Shown: piece by piece, positions 45,701-58,141 of the stretch | Layout: each line of letters starts with the position of its first letter | Numbering within the stretch: position 1 is the stretch's first letter | Assembly: GCA_032358165.1 (NCBI GenBank) | Contig: JAALGY010000023.1 | Coordinates: 3,410,001-3,474,000 of the forward strand | Length of the DNA stretch: 64,000 nt | Source of the DNA: Diplosphaera chodatii | Lineage: Eukaryota > Chlorophyta > Trebouxiophyceae > Prasiolales > Stichococcaceae | Direction: 5' to 3' | Position numbers and translations under genes: made by a program | Notes under the pieces: generated by a model | Databases searched by the model: none | Told to the model about the DNA's origin: nothing | Seen by the model: the letters and a program-made list of their open reading frames with translations, nothing else

Positions 45701-48700
45701 CCATCTGTCATCTGCAGCGCCTTCTGCTGCACGTGTGTTACTGGAAGGCTGCATGCTCCGGCCCCAGCTGTTGACATCACCATCAATGAGGAAGCAGGCA
45801 GCTTATGCTTCCAGTTGAGCACCTGCTCCAGGCAGGGAAGCAGGAAGGTGTCCAGGCCGGCGGTGCCGGCGTTGACGGCCAGGCAGGCGATGTGGCGGAA
45901 AAAGCCGACGCGCAGCTGCCAGTCCCGGTCGTTCAAGAACGTGATGGTCGCCGGCAGCAGGAAGTCGTTGCTCTCTCTGCAAATCAGTTCAGAGGCGTGA
46001 AAAGGCTATCCCCATTCAAAAGCACGCAGCATGTGCCGCTGGTTATCAGTGCTGCCCCAAAACATCGTCTCGGTGAGCAAACACAGAGCAGCGTGTCTGA
46101 GTTTGCCGCCAAGACAACGCACAGGAGAGATTGCCATGGAAGACACGGCAGCAAACAGCTATGCGCATGCCACCGATCGCCACCATCCAGCCACGAATGT
46201 GTAGCGATCATCAACCTTTGCTGCGGAGTCGACGAGTGGCTGGGGTTGGCCGCCCACTGGCATGCGCAAAGCTGCATGCTGGCATTAGATACTTTGTGAT
46301 GCGATGTACAGTATGAATACATTCGCTGCACTGCTTTTGGTGAAGGCGCGCACTTGCGGCCCAGGAAGGCGACCAGGTCCGGGAGGCGGGGCAGCAGGGC
46401 GCGGCGGGCGGCCGGGCCTGACCCCGCCCCCACCGCCAGCTCGTGCACCAGCCGCCCGACCGCCGCCCGCAGCGCGGCCACCTCCGCATCGTACTTCACC
46501 TGCAGCCAAAGTATAGGCTTTCAGTACAGTTGAGATGGCAAGGGTCCAGGGGATGCCGACCCCTCCCCACCGCTAGTTCGTGCAGCAGCTCGCTCACCGC
46601 TGGTGTCTGGTGTCTTGCCTCATACAGTACAGGCATTGCTTGTCACCCTGCAGCAGATGTGAGCAAAGCTGCATCCAGAAGTGAGTAGGTAACACAGGGT
46701 GCTCCTGTCCCTTCCGTTTGTCTCGGCGCCTGACACAGTTCTGTTTGCAACCCAGAGCCACTATGCTTGACTGCACTGCTGATGCCCGCGGCTCCGCTCT
46801 TGCCGCATGACAAAGGCGAGCACTTGCCTCAGACTAGACACTGCTACTGATCCAGAGCCACCGCGATAGTGGCGTGACATGCTGTATCATTTGTCCCCAC
46901 AACACCCCACTGCCGCAGGTGCACCTGCAGTAGCAGCCGTCCTAGACTGATCGCCTCAGCTACACTTCTCACAAAAACCCACCGGCAGGGGCGCCGCTTC
47001 CCCCGGCTTCGCTTGCGCCTGCCCCTGCAGCTGCTGCGCCACCAGCAGCCGGTGCGCCGTGGCGGCGATGCCCGCTATCACGGCGGCAAAGCGCACGCGC
47101 ACAGACTCCTCGGGATCATTTGGCACCAGCGACAGGCCGGGCAGCACATACCTGCGGTGGATCTGTACATTATAAACCGTAGGTCCTGGACATGCTGTGC
47201 AGCAGAGACTGAGTCATTGCAACAGAGGCACAGCGTCAGTGTTCAGACATTTATTTTATGTGTGTTTCACAGAAGAGGCAGCTGAACCTCTCGGACGAAC
47301 ACAACTGCAGGGCATGCAGCAAAGCGCTGCACCGCTGTGCTACACACTGCGCAGCTCAGATGCCTCATCAGATGCATGTTCTGCTCTGACCAAATGATGC
47401 CGCAGCCGGGCAAATCGCTGCATCAGCATGGCGTATTAGCAAGGTGTGCAGGGGCGGCTGACTAGAAATTACATGGCCAAGGAGGACGCACAGCTAGACG
47501 TGTATATGCAGGAAGCCAATCCTGCTTTCAAGCGCTGGAAGTGCTACATAGCAGGGCGCACTCGTGGATGAGCTTGGCATCGCTCGGTGGCAGGCACCGC
47601 ACGCCGTCCAGCACCGCCGCCAGGCAGCCCACCGCCTCGGCACGCACCGCGGCCTGGGGCTCCGACACCGCCGCCTGGTGCGGAGTGAGGGGTGTCTACG
47701 ATTTGACAGGGCCGGAAGCTGGCAGGTGTTAGGGTGCACGATAGGAGAGTATCCAAGGTCTGCAGTCTAAACAATTACATAATGTGCCGCGTCATTTAGG
47801 ACCGCAGCAGTCCGAAGAAGTGGCGGCAGCATTGCAGTTATCAGGTGATGGAATTGCCTACCACAAGGTATGGGATGACGCGGCGCAGCCGAGTGTCGTC
47901 ATCGCAGTACGCCGCCGCACAGCAGAGCAGCCTGACTGCTCGGACCTGTGTGCGCATGGACAGCAGATATAAGCCGACTGCAGCAGAGGGACGACACTTC
48001 ATGACATGTCGCACATTGGCTAAGCTGCAGCACGAAGGGCGCAATGAGTCCGGGACCACGGACACCCATCATGGCCCTCAGACGTGCTGTGGATGCCATG
48101 AGTGCGCACACGGGAGCCTGGCGCATTGCACATCAGCTGCTATGTGAGAAGCGGGGGCCAGGGGAAGCGTATCAAGTGTATGCAAGACCTGGTCAAAGGA
48201 GCTGGGATGTGAAGCGGGAACAGCACCAGCAAGCAGAGTGTCTGGCACATCTGACTGCTGTGTGCACTCATGATGTGCTGTGACTGCATTGCAGTGTTTT
48301 GGGCATACAGCGAGGGGTCGCATGAGCAGCATCGTCGTCAGCGAGTGCCGACTTCACCTTGGACTCCTGCAGCACGGCACCCCGCAGCAGGGGGCACAGG
48401 GCCGCCGCGACCAGCTCCATACCGGGTGCCGACGCCACAGTGGGGGATGCTGTGGCTGGCTGCGCTGACGCCTGCTGTGACATTTGCTTGCCAAGCGCTG
48501 CCGGCTCGGCAGACCTGCACCGAGCGGTGGCTCGGCAGTCAGCCCTATGCAGGCAGCATACTGAACATTTATAGCAGCGGAGACAGCCAGGTGGTCTTGT
48601 GGACAGTCCTGTTGTGTTCATCACGTAACCTCCCGAAAGGCACACCACAGATACAGTCCTGTCAATAACAGACGTACTGCAGGGCGTCCTCGGGCCGCTC

Positions 48701-51700
48701 GGGGCTGGCGCCCGGGGTGCCCGCCGGGATGTATCCCTCGTCCAGCGCCACGCCGCCCCCAGAGCTGCCGCCGAAGAACGCCCCCTCCTCGCTGTCAGCT
48801 GGCGCTCAGAAACAGGATGATACCTCAGTGCTGGGCTCTGAGCAGCTGCGGAGGGGCAGCTCAGAACACCCTGGAAGTGGGGGAAACACGTGTGCTGCGA
48901 TGGCATTTGTGCACAGAGCGCACAGGGTGGGATTTAAAGCACCTCCGCCCAGCTGGCTCATTAGGTCCCGCGTGTCGCTGAGCAGCTTGCCGACGTCCGC
49001 CACCAGGCCGCCGTCAAAGGGCCGCGGCGTCTCAGCAGCACCTGTGCATGGTGCAATGGTGTATGGCTTTCTGACATCAGGGTCGTTCCACTGCCAGAAG
49101 CCTGTGCCCACTCCTGGATCAGGAGGCCAGAATTAGGCAACATGACATCTGCGCGGAGTCACCCCAATGGGCATCTGTTGACTTGCCTGCTGCAGCTGCA
49201 GGGGTTGGGCTGTCACCCTCCGGCACGTCGTCCTTTGGTGCATCCGCTGCGCTGATTGGCGGCGGGGACGGCGGGCCGCCTGTGCCATTGCGCAGCTCAG
49301 CCAGGAGCTGCGACTCTGCCAAACCCTGCGGTTAAGGTGCAAACCTGGTGCAATGCTGCACCAGATGCCTCCTGGCTGTCGTGGACGAGCTGGTGCTACA
49401 TGCAGCTGAGGATAAAGGCCTTGGACGCATGCAATACACACATGCATTCCTCTCAGTCACATATGCATCCTACCGCTGCCAGGCGGTCGAAGTCGGCCTC
49501 AACGGCTGCTACACGGGCGTCTGGCTCCAGGGTGGCCAGGCCGCCCAGGAAGGGGTGCAGCAGGGCGCCAAAGTACGTCGGGAAGAGCTGGGCCCATAGT
49601 GCTGCAAGTACTCCTCAGCAGACAGCCGCCGCCCTGCAGGCAGCGTTTTAAGAATGGTTTCAGATGATGCGTCCACCGTCAAGAACTCGTGCTTGCATCC
49701 TCATGATGAGCCAAGTATTGCTGGCTGGCGTAAAACGAGCGCTGGAGTGTGCATGCTGCTGCTGTGCAGTCGACTAGGCGGGCCAAACAGCCTGCTACCT
49801 GGCTCCAGCTGGATCATGTGGAGGATGAGGCGGCGGAGCGGCGCGTGCAGCCCTGCCAGCTGGGGTCCCGGGTCATGCTCCTGCCGCCGGTATGCCAGCA
49901 GCTGCAGCGTACACATGCAACGTCAATTGGCTGGATCCAGTCCACCCAGGTCAGATACTTCACAGCTGGAACCTTTGTGGCAGAGAGTAGCGGTGTGCAT
50001 GTCTGGCACATGATTCGTCCACCGCATAAGCACCACAGACAGCAAATGACGGTGTCATTTCATGAGATGCATGTAGGTCAGTGTCGAGCATGGATCCGCC
50101 TGGCTCAGGTCGAACAGTGCGGCGCCGTCCGTGAACAGCTCCGCCAGGACGCAGCCCAGGCTGAAGACGTCCATCGCGGGGGTGAGCGCGGTCGGGCCCT
50201 CGGCGCCAGCCGCCGAGGACGCCTCGTAGAAGCGCTCCGGGGCCAGGTAGCAGCGCCGCCGGCCGCCCGTGTCGAAGAAGAACGAGAAGTCCGCCTGCAT
50301 GATGGAAGGCGTCCGGGATGTTGGTATAAGATAATGGTCTTCAGGTTCTGATATGGGGCGTAGGTCCCACCGACAATGTGCTGTGCCCAATTGCAGAGTT
50401 GTCAGTTTACAGTACAGCGTGCAACAGTATGCCTGAGCCAGGTGTGGCATGTTCATTAATCATAAATACTTTGCAACCTCAAATGATAATTGATTATGTT
50501 TGCCCAGCGACGTTACCGTACAACCCGACCGTGATCTCAGTGTCACAGCGCAACTGTCCTGAAGATCACGGTGTGGGTGCCGGTGATGCTGGCAGGGCAG
50601 GGCAGGGCGGGGCATATAAAGTGAAGGTTTGCATATTCTGGTTTCGACTGAGTGCACATGCAAACCCTGATGTGACGCAGACAGAGCGTCTTTCAGGCAG
50701 ATGGTGCAGGGCAGCACATACCGGGTTGTCGGCGGGCAGCTGCACGGGCTTGTAGGAGGCGAAGTCGGCCAGGTACGCCCAGTGCCAGGAGGTGACCAGC
50801 ACGTTCTCGGCCTTCAGGTCCCCGTGGCACACGCCCGCGCCGTGCGCCGCCGCCAGCCCCTCCAGCAGCTGGTACGCGATCCACAGCTGCAGACACAACA
50901 TAATATGTGGGCATTGTTCTACCAGGTTGCAGCTCTTGCGGCATGGTTTGGGATCTGCAGAGCAGGCAGCAATGCAGTGCACAGCTGCGATCTAGGACAT
51001 ATCAATTGGAAGGGGTAGGTCAGCACTATGTTCCAGACGACAGCTATCTAGATGTGGTGTGATATTAGTGGTTCATGCCGTTCAAAGTGCATGCGCCACA
51101 AATTCGTGCTGCAATGTGCAGGGCTGCGACCACTTGCGATGCAGTGGTGCAAGTGTGCTCATAGCATGCCACTACATGATGGCGCGTCAGAGGCCATTTC
51201 TGCGGCGATGGCAGGACTGGCAGTCACCGGCGGCGCGCTGCAACGCAAGAAAATCAGCTGGTGCGGACCTCTGCGGCGGTGCGCAAACACACTCCGCCTC
51301 CGGCTGATTACCAGCGTGTTGCAGCGTGCCGCGACTCACAGTGTGCAAGTTCCCGATGGAGCACCGTCACCTTCTCCAGTTGCGACAGGAATGGGCGGGT
51401 GCCCAGGCGGTGGCTCAGGCTCGCGTACACGTGCTGCCGGATGAGGTAGCAGGCGCGCTCTGTCTCCACCCACTCCTGAGGATAACGTGTTGTGGATCTT
51501 GAGTTCACATATACCATGAGTACGGCATGGCAGCATGTATATGCCAGCGTGCATCTGTGAAGCCCAATATGATAACATGTTGGTGATGGACATGCAGCAC
51601 ACCTGGAATGGCCACACATGACCAGCTGGAATGCCACGCAGCTTCCACCTACAGTACACAAGTGCACCTTCCACATCAGCAACGTCAGCCGACATGTCTG

Positions 51701-52244
51701 CCGTCGATTTAAGCCCAGCTGGTAATACTTCATTCACATGGTGCTGGTGCCGGCAGACAGATACCACATCGCACTTGATGTCCTTCAGCTGCTGCGCATA
51801 GGGTCGTAAGTCGGGCACCTCGCCTCGCTTATAGTACACCTGCGGTCAACATGTCGCATTTACATGGACATCCTGACACACGTGTACTTCATTAGATCAC
51901 CGCAGCCATGAAATCAACCATGTCAGGTAGAAATACTTCACTGCACCTTGACAACCACAAGACCGCCATCCTCGTGCACACACAGCGCCGTCTTCAGGAA
52001 CCGCCCGCCGCCTACATCCATGCATACAGTCTTCGCGCGAAGCTGGCCAGAACGGCCATGATTCCAAACAAGGTACATCTGGGGAGAAATGAGCAGGCCC
52101 TGGCGCCAGGGCATTGACCTCATGGGCGTTTGCAGGAAGTTCATCTGCTGGCAGCTCACCCAGCATGTCCTGCAGCGTGACGTCGTTGAGCTCCGCCAGG
52201 TGTTCCGGCTGCAGCTTCTGCGGCTGCGCCAGCTGGTTGCCCAT
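39710..52244 (-). CDS. VPS15: VPS15, protein-kinase-like regulatory subunit of the VPS34 PI3-kinase (PIK3R4)
   Basis: About 30 exons from ATG 52244-52242 to TAA 39712-39710. VPS15 scaffolds the class III PI3-kinase in endosomal sorting and autophagy. The N-terminus MGNQLA fits N-myristoylation. Kinase exons: 52244-52160, 52011-51947, 51839-51775, 51648-51603, 51475-51371, 50886-50722, 50294-50100, 49901-49799, 49633-49474, with HGDLKAENVLVTSW, DFASYKP (in place of DFG), YLAPERF and AMDVFSLGCVLAELFTDG. HEAT region about 49325-43334, with FLNDRDWQLRVGFF and YVLPGLSLVPND. WD40 exons: 42872-42774, 42596-42530, 42394-42278, 41622-41486, 41383-41333, 41138-40991, 40770-40617, 40318-39710, ending SRDGIVKVWK. 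Exons between 48.3 and 43.8 kb are approximate. Oddities: a one-base frame break in 49633-49474, two GC-AG introns and loss of the last three introns. Confidence 0.93.
44216..44330. repeat. (CTTTG)n simple repeat in a VPS15 intron
   Basis: A degenerate run of TTTGC units interrupted by tttgcaagtattttt. It sits between HEAT-region exons and codes for nothing. Confidence 0.8.
49042..49186 (-). other. GC-AG intron of VPS15 (perfect GCAAGT donor)
   Basis: On the minus strand the donor is CAG|gcaagt at 49187/49186 and the acceptor ends atgcacag at 49042. Phase 1 on both sides. Using the nearby GT (gtcaac) would create an immediate TGA. Confidence 0.8.
49902..50099 (-). other. GC-AG intron of VPS15 (kinase C-lobe)
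   Basis: The exon ends at FDLSQ with CAG|gcggat; the next exon begins LLAYRR, which is the uninterrupted order in VPS15 proteins. No usable GT follows before an in-frame TGA. Confidence 0.8.
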
Positions 52245-53123
52245 GGCTGCCGAAGTTCAGGCGCCGATTCAGAGGCCCGCCTCAGCGGCTCACGCGGCCC
52301 GCTGCATCACCGCTCTTTCTGATTGCCGCTGCTCAAGACGATGGAAACATCCCCTCGAGGAAGCGCTTGCAGCATCCGCGCTGCCCCTTTGGTCAGTCAA
52401 TTCAAGTCAATTGTGACATGTCAGGGCGCTGCGTGGTGCCCCATGCCGCGGCAGGGCCCCACATCCGGGTCTGCCGGCCGCCAGCCGGTTTCCTGCTATC
52501 TGCTAGCATGGGCTGCACGGCTAGATGGCGTTCGTTGCACAAAACCTGTCTGTTGACAGGACAATTGTAGGCCCCGACAGGGATGGGAAGTTCCGACAGC
52601 CAAATGTCTGCAATTGCCACAGATCAAGCACCGGCAAGCTGGTTCAGTCGACTCCTGCACCTCGCTTTGCCCAATGCTAGTCTGCAGATTGTGAAGTGCG
52701 CCCAATTCCTGCAACCTGTGCAGGGTGCAGTATCCAAGACCGCTGTGCTGCTACAGGGCAAGGGAAATTTCAGGAAAACAACCTTGTCATGTGATCAGCA
52801 GTGGCTGGCTCGTTTGCACATTGGATGCGCGTTTGCATGTAGACGTTGCTTGGTTTGGGGACTGCAAAACGTCTCAGCTGCCATCGCCGAAAGCACGCCT
52901 GCGCAGTGCACAGGCGTGATCATACAGGCCAAGTCCCCTGCAACACTGATTGATCAGCAACACTACAAGCTGCAGCAAGCAGCTTGGCAAGCTGGACTGC
53001 CTCACAGCTTCCTCATGTAGCCGCGCAGCATTTCCAGCCTGCAGCATTGGCCCCTGGCAGCGCGTCCAGCAGCACAGCAAGGCGGTGCCGCGACCGATCC
53101 ACAGCTGCGCGCGGCACCGCGTC
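52245..53123. other. Divergent intergenic region between VPS15 and the PAP2 phosphatase gene
   Basis: 879 bases between opposed start codons; it should contain both promoters and 5' UTRs. An upstream non-coding exon of the phosphatase gene is possible. No motif is convincing. Confidence 0.45.
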
Positions 53124-54473
53124 ATGGCTGTTGCGCAGCAGGACACAAAGCAGACGCATGGTGCACAGGTGTCGTCGCTGGCGTCGCTGGACAGGTCCCT
53201 GTCCACTGCACTGTTCCGCAGCGTCGGGGCGCAGATCCCGCGGCCGGCGCTCATGCTGTTTGAGCATGCTGGCAACGGCCTCTTCTGGATCCCAGGTGAG
53301 ACCGAGTGCCTACAGTCAGCTCATCCATTCAGGTGCCATGGGACTGTGGTATGGTTCGTTCTGACGCCGCAGCAGCACAGCACACCTGCTGGTGAACCTC
53401 TGACTCTTCTGCCGGCAGCACCGCAGGCGCTCTGGCAGTGTGGCTGCTGCCGGGGCTGATCCCGTACCAGCGCACGCTGGTGGCCAACCTGCTGGCGGGC
53501 TTTGTGGTGGACATCATTGTGGTCGGCACAATCAAGGGGACTGTGCGCAGAGGGTGAACAGTGTGACCGCCAAGTTTCGGAAACCCTTGCGCACGTTGAA
53601 CATGCGTGCGGCTGCACTGATCATGTTCAGCGCACCGGCAGGTGCTGAAATCATGCACAAAGCGGAGTGCAGCAAACAAACTGTGGAATGCTGCTGCACA
53701 GGCGGCCGGTGTACAATAAGGAGGATGACTTCGTGTTGGTGGTTTCGGTTGACAAGTATTCTTTCCCGAGCGGCCACGCTTCCAGGTGGGGACAGGCTTC
53801 TGGTGCCAGAGATGGCATCTCGGCATGTCGCTCAGCGTTTCACCATGGCGCATGAGTTCAAAACCTCGAAATGGGCACGGCTGACCCAGACTGATGGTGT
53901 GCTGCATCCGCCTGAACCTGGGTACCGCTCCGCAGGGCGTCCTTCATCGCCCTGTTTGCAGCGGTGTGCTGGCACGCTGCGTCCAAGCCGCTGGCGGCTG
54001 CCGTGCTGGCGTGGGGCGCCGCCACCGCCGTCAGCCGTGCGCTTTTAGGGCGGCACTTCCTCGGGGACGTGGCTGCGGGCTGCCTCGTGGGCGCTGCGAC
54101 GACTGCAGTCATCACCCGGGTGGGTGCCGTGCCCAGAGTTGCAAGGTTCACACCCCTACAATCAAGCTTGACTCTGGTCCTGGTTCAAGCTGTCAAAGTT
54201 GATGAGCGTTGGTAAGCCTCCAGCTCTCCTCCAAGCAGCAGCTGTGGGCTGCCTGGCAGTGATGTCCTATATGGTTTTCGGCAGGAAAACATTAATAGAC
54301 GTGCGGTGGCACGAAATATTCAGGTCTGCTATATGATACTGCAGGGTTCGTGGGACATTGGCACACCGCTGCTGCCAGAGGCGCTGTCGCAGCAGTGGTA
54401 CCACTCAGCGGCGGCCTGGCTGTCGGATCTGCCTTTTGCGCCCCTGCAGCAGCTTTACGGGCATACGCTCTGA
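53124..54473 (+). CDS. PAP2-family lipid phosphatase (PLPP6/PPAPDC2-like)
   Basis: Five exons (53124-53295, 53427-53553, 53702-53785, 53936-54119, 54345-54473) join to 231 residues. The three PAP2 catalytic motifs are present: KGTVRRGRP (C1), KYSFPSGHASR (C2) and SRALLGRHFLGD (C3, with the nucleophilic His). Hydrophobic segments precede and surround them (LAVWLLPGLI, LVANLLAGFVVDIIVVG, ASFIALFAAVCW), so it is a multipass membrane enzyme. The form of C1-C2, with DKYSFPSGHA, is that of PLPP6-type polyprenyl/isoprenoid diphosphate phosphatases. The exact substrate is inferred, not shown. Confidence 0.88.
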
Positions 54474-54890
54474 TATCTGATCGCCGGAGCATGCAAACTT
54501 GATTGATGGTGAAATGGTCCGTCCAACTTTTGCGCCTGGGCTCCTGTCCCTGCTGGGGCAGAAGGACTGCATTGACGCTTGGCACACATGACACTGAAAG
54601 TTCGAGATACGTATGGCAAACCACACACAACTCCATCATGACGGACAGCAACCAGCCGCTGCATGTCTGTCCGAACCCAACCTGGAAGCTCTGCATGCTG
54701 TACCGCTGCTGCCGCATCCGGCCAGATGACCCCTTGGATCTGCAACATTGACCCCAGTGCAAAGTTGCAGCGCGTGATTGACAAGGACGTTGGAACCAGC
54801 TGCAATAAGCTCAGCGTGTGCAGACCAGCGCCCAGTCATCATCTCGGATCTGGATGCAGCTGATCCCCAACCTGCTTGATCTGCCAATCC
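54474..54890. other. Intergenic, PAP2 phosphatase to CTD phosphatase
   Basis: 417 bases between same-strand genes; no supported feature. Confidence 0.4.
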
Positions 54891-57800
54891 ATGATGGCCG
54901 TGACGGAGCCGGAGCCCACGTCGCCGTCCACTTCAGACAGCGACGGTCTGCTGGCGCTGCTGGAGGCGGAGCTGAACGAGACCACCTCGCAGAGCGGCAG
55001 CGCAGACAGTGGCAAAGGGTGCGTGTTGTGACGCATCCTGTGCGCCGCAGGAGCTTGCTGCTTCATGCATGCCAGGCACACAGCATCGAGAGCAGGTCTG
55101 CACGGTGCAACGATGAATCGATTGTACTGCAGTGAACTCTTTGGAAGCCAGCCGGTCACTCCAGCATCCAAGCGGCGCCGGGTCATGGGGCCGAACCGCA
55201 CCGCAGGCGCGGCAGCGCAGCCAGCATCGCGAAGCGGGCCGCCTGCAGATGACAGTAAGCATCACATGCAATCAGGCGCATCCGGTTCTGCAGCGCCAGC
55301 ACAATATGGACCTGGCGGCAGCGGCACAGCAGACGCTCAGGAGAGCGAGGCAGCACCCAGCAACAGATCAGGGGATGCTGCGGTGGCGTCTGGCGGCACC
55401 GCTGCGGTGTGCCCGCCGCACCCGGGCTTCATGCGCGGCATCTGCATCCGCTGCGGCGCGGCGCAGCCCGAGGACGCTGACCCGGCGGCAGAGCCGGGCA
55501 TCGCCCTGAGGTGCCTGTCTTGCATAACATCTGCACACTCTCGCCTCTCAAGGAACGAAGGATACAGAGCGCCACTTCTCACTTCAAGCACTGCCTATGA
55601 ATTGTCCCTTTAAGTCCTCCTGGTCCTGACGCTCCAGTATCAGCCCCATTTGAAGGCAGCACCGCATGGATCGACATTCTTGGCTCCTGAGTGCAGGTAC
55701 ATCAAGGCGGACTTCCAGATCAGCGGCGCCGAGGCGGCGCGGCTGCGGGCCGCCAACCTCAAACGGCTGCTGTCGGCGCACAAGCTGCTGCTGGTGCTGG
55801 ACCTGGACCACACCCTGCTCAACTCCTGCAGGTGTGAGGTTGCCACCAGCAGCTGAGGCGCACCAGCATGAGTCTGACTTCGACTGCACAGGTTCACCAG
55901 CAGTGATGTCCGTTCCAACAGATCGTTGACCAAGCGTCTTTCCCACACGTCATGATGGTCTGGGTGCAGGTTTCTTGATGTGGACGAGGCGACGGCGCCT
56001 CTGCTTGCCTCTGCGATGGAGGCGCAGGACGCTGCTGACCCCACCCTGTACCACCTCCCCCACATGCAGGTCGGCGCCGCTCAACCATCCCGCTCAGTCC
56101 GTGGGTCAAGCAAGCACTAAGTGCAGATGGACTACACTGTCTGCCACAGTCTTCAGCATCATATGCATGTTCTGTCTGAAGCCAGACGCGTCTGAATATG
56201 GACAGAAACAACATCACGCGGACCTTGCTGACGTCATATGATGCCTTCTGCCCCTTGCAGATGTGGACCAAGCTGCGCCCCGGGCTGCGCGCCTTCCTGC
56301 AGCGGGCGGCCCAGAACTTTGAGCTGCACATCTGCACCATGGGCGACCGGGACTACGCGCAGCAGATCGCGGCGCTGCTGGACCCCACCCGCCGCCTGTT
56401 CGCCGAGCGCATCATCAGCTCGGTGCACCATTCTGACGCCTTGCTCATTCCCGGCAACAACATGTGCAATAGGATGCAGTGTGAGCCTCAGCAGCAGGTG
56501 GAGTCCTGATGCTGCTGCTGGCTGGCTTGCGGCCACTCAGCGAGTTGAGTCTCAGCCACCACATATTGACACAGGGTGACACGACCGAGCGGTCCATCAA
56601 GGACCTGGACGTAATGCTGGGCGCGGAGTCGGTGGCGCTGATACTGGACGACACGGCGGGGGTGTGGCCGCGCCACGGCGGCAACCTGCTGCAGCCGCCC
56701 CGCTACATCTACTTCCCCGCCGACCACAGCAGGTGCACAGCGTTGTAGAGTCTCAGATGCAGTGCAACCTCTGCAATCTCTTCGTTGCAGCTGCAATACA
56801 GTCCACGTCTTCGAGACAGCCGCACGATGCACACTAAATCTTGAAGCATCAGCAATGCGCATCGGCAGCTTATGTATGGCACCCCGCAGGTTCGGGCTGC
56901 CAGGGGAGGCGCTGCTGAGCAGGGGGGAGGACGAGGCGCCTGACGTGGGCCTTCTGCCGCAGCTGGAGGTGACCCCCGGCTCCTAGGCTGAAGCTGGCTG
57001 TGCTTTGCTGTGGACCGGTCAGTTGCGCACGCAGACTGTCTGCTGGCCGGTTGTGTCGCAGATGCCGTGATGTCCTGTGGCAGGGTCACCGTCCAGACTG
57101 TGGGTTCATCGTGTCAGCCGCTGTGTGAGCGTTGGCGGTGTCCGGCCAGAAGCTGTGTCGTCACTCAGCTGCAGCTGCAACCTGCTGCAGGTGCTGGAGG
57201 CGGTGCACGCGCTGTTCTTCGCCGTGGGCGACCCCGGGGCGCAGGACGCGCGGGAGCTGCTGCGGGGCATGCGGCGGCGGGCGCTGCGGGGCTGCACCCT
57301 GCTGTTCAGCGCGGTGTTCCCGCGCCTGGCTGTCCCTGAGCAGGACTTCCACTGGCAGCTTGCGGAGAACGTGCGTGCCCAATGTGCAACTGGCCTAGGT
57401 TTCGTCTCAGCTCTAGCAATGCTCCAGTGCATGGCACTATGTTCATCAAGCACTGCTTTTCCAGCAGCGTTGCGATGAGCGTACAGCTGGCCGACAGGTT
57501 GACACGCCAGGTGGTGGTGTCGTCTTCAAAGCTGCAAGCTCGAGCAGCAACACAAATCAACGTCTTCTGCCCAAAATGTGTGGTTTGTGTGCTTGCAGCT
57601 GGGCGCCTCCTGCACAACCGCTACAGGGCTGGGCGTGACGCACGTGGTGGCTGCGCAGCCGAATACCGACAAGGCCCTGTGGGCGCGCTCGGCCGGCAAG
57701 CATGTGGTCTCGCCCGCCTGGCTGGTGCAGTCAGGTGGGGCGCTCCCAAGCATTTGGCGCTGTTGTACGTGAAGCACTGTAACCGGAGACCAAAGGGGTC

Positions 57801-58141
57801 GTGCAGACCTGCTTGTGACGGCAGTTGACCTGCAGCTGTAGATATGAATGATAGCCTCTGGTTGCATAGTGCTGTGCAGGGCACACGGCAGGTTGCAATC
57901 GGTGCTGTGCATGCTGCAGTGGGGAACCTGCAATCCGGAGTATTCTTCTCAGGCACCTCACTTGCTGCACTTTGATGCAGGCTACATGTGGAAGCGGCAG
58001 CCGGAGGGCGACTTCCCTGCCGCCAGGCCGCAGGCGGTGCCGGCGCCAGCGGCGGCAGGGCAGCCGGGCGGCCCTGTATCGGATGTGGACGTAGCGCTGG
58101 CGGCGGCAGGCGGCGGCGCTGGAGCGACAGAAACCAGCTGA
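54891..58141 (+). CDS. FCP1-like RNA polymerase II CTD phosphatase with BRCT domain
   Basis: Eleven exons (54891-55018, about 55148-55254, 55294-55510, 55697-55831, 55970-56069, 56261-56422, 56575-56732, 56890-56968, 57191-57370, 57599-57734, 57981-58141) join to 520 residues. Such enzymes remove phosphate from the heptad repeats of RNA polymerase II in the nucleus. Domains: a disordered N-terminus with a KRRR basic patch, a small Cys pair (CIRCGAAQ), the FCPH catalytic domain with the DxDxT motif as DLDHTLLN, THE later ICTMGDRDYA and ALILDDTAGVW motifs, and a C-terminal BRCT (LGVTHVVAAQ, VVSPAWLVQS, YMWKRQPEGDF). Exon 2's acceptor is a choice among several. The start could be either of two adjacent ATGs. 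Confidence 0.88.

Noticed and set aside
49590..49605. Ten-base GT...AG stretch (gtacttgcag) as a micro-intron that would explain the VPS15 frame break
   Set aside because: Removing it gives a third, wrong frame and it is far below any spliceosomal intron length.
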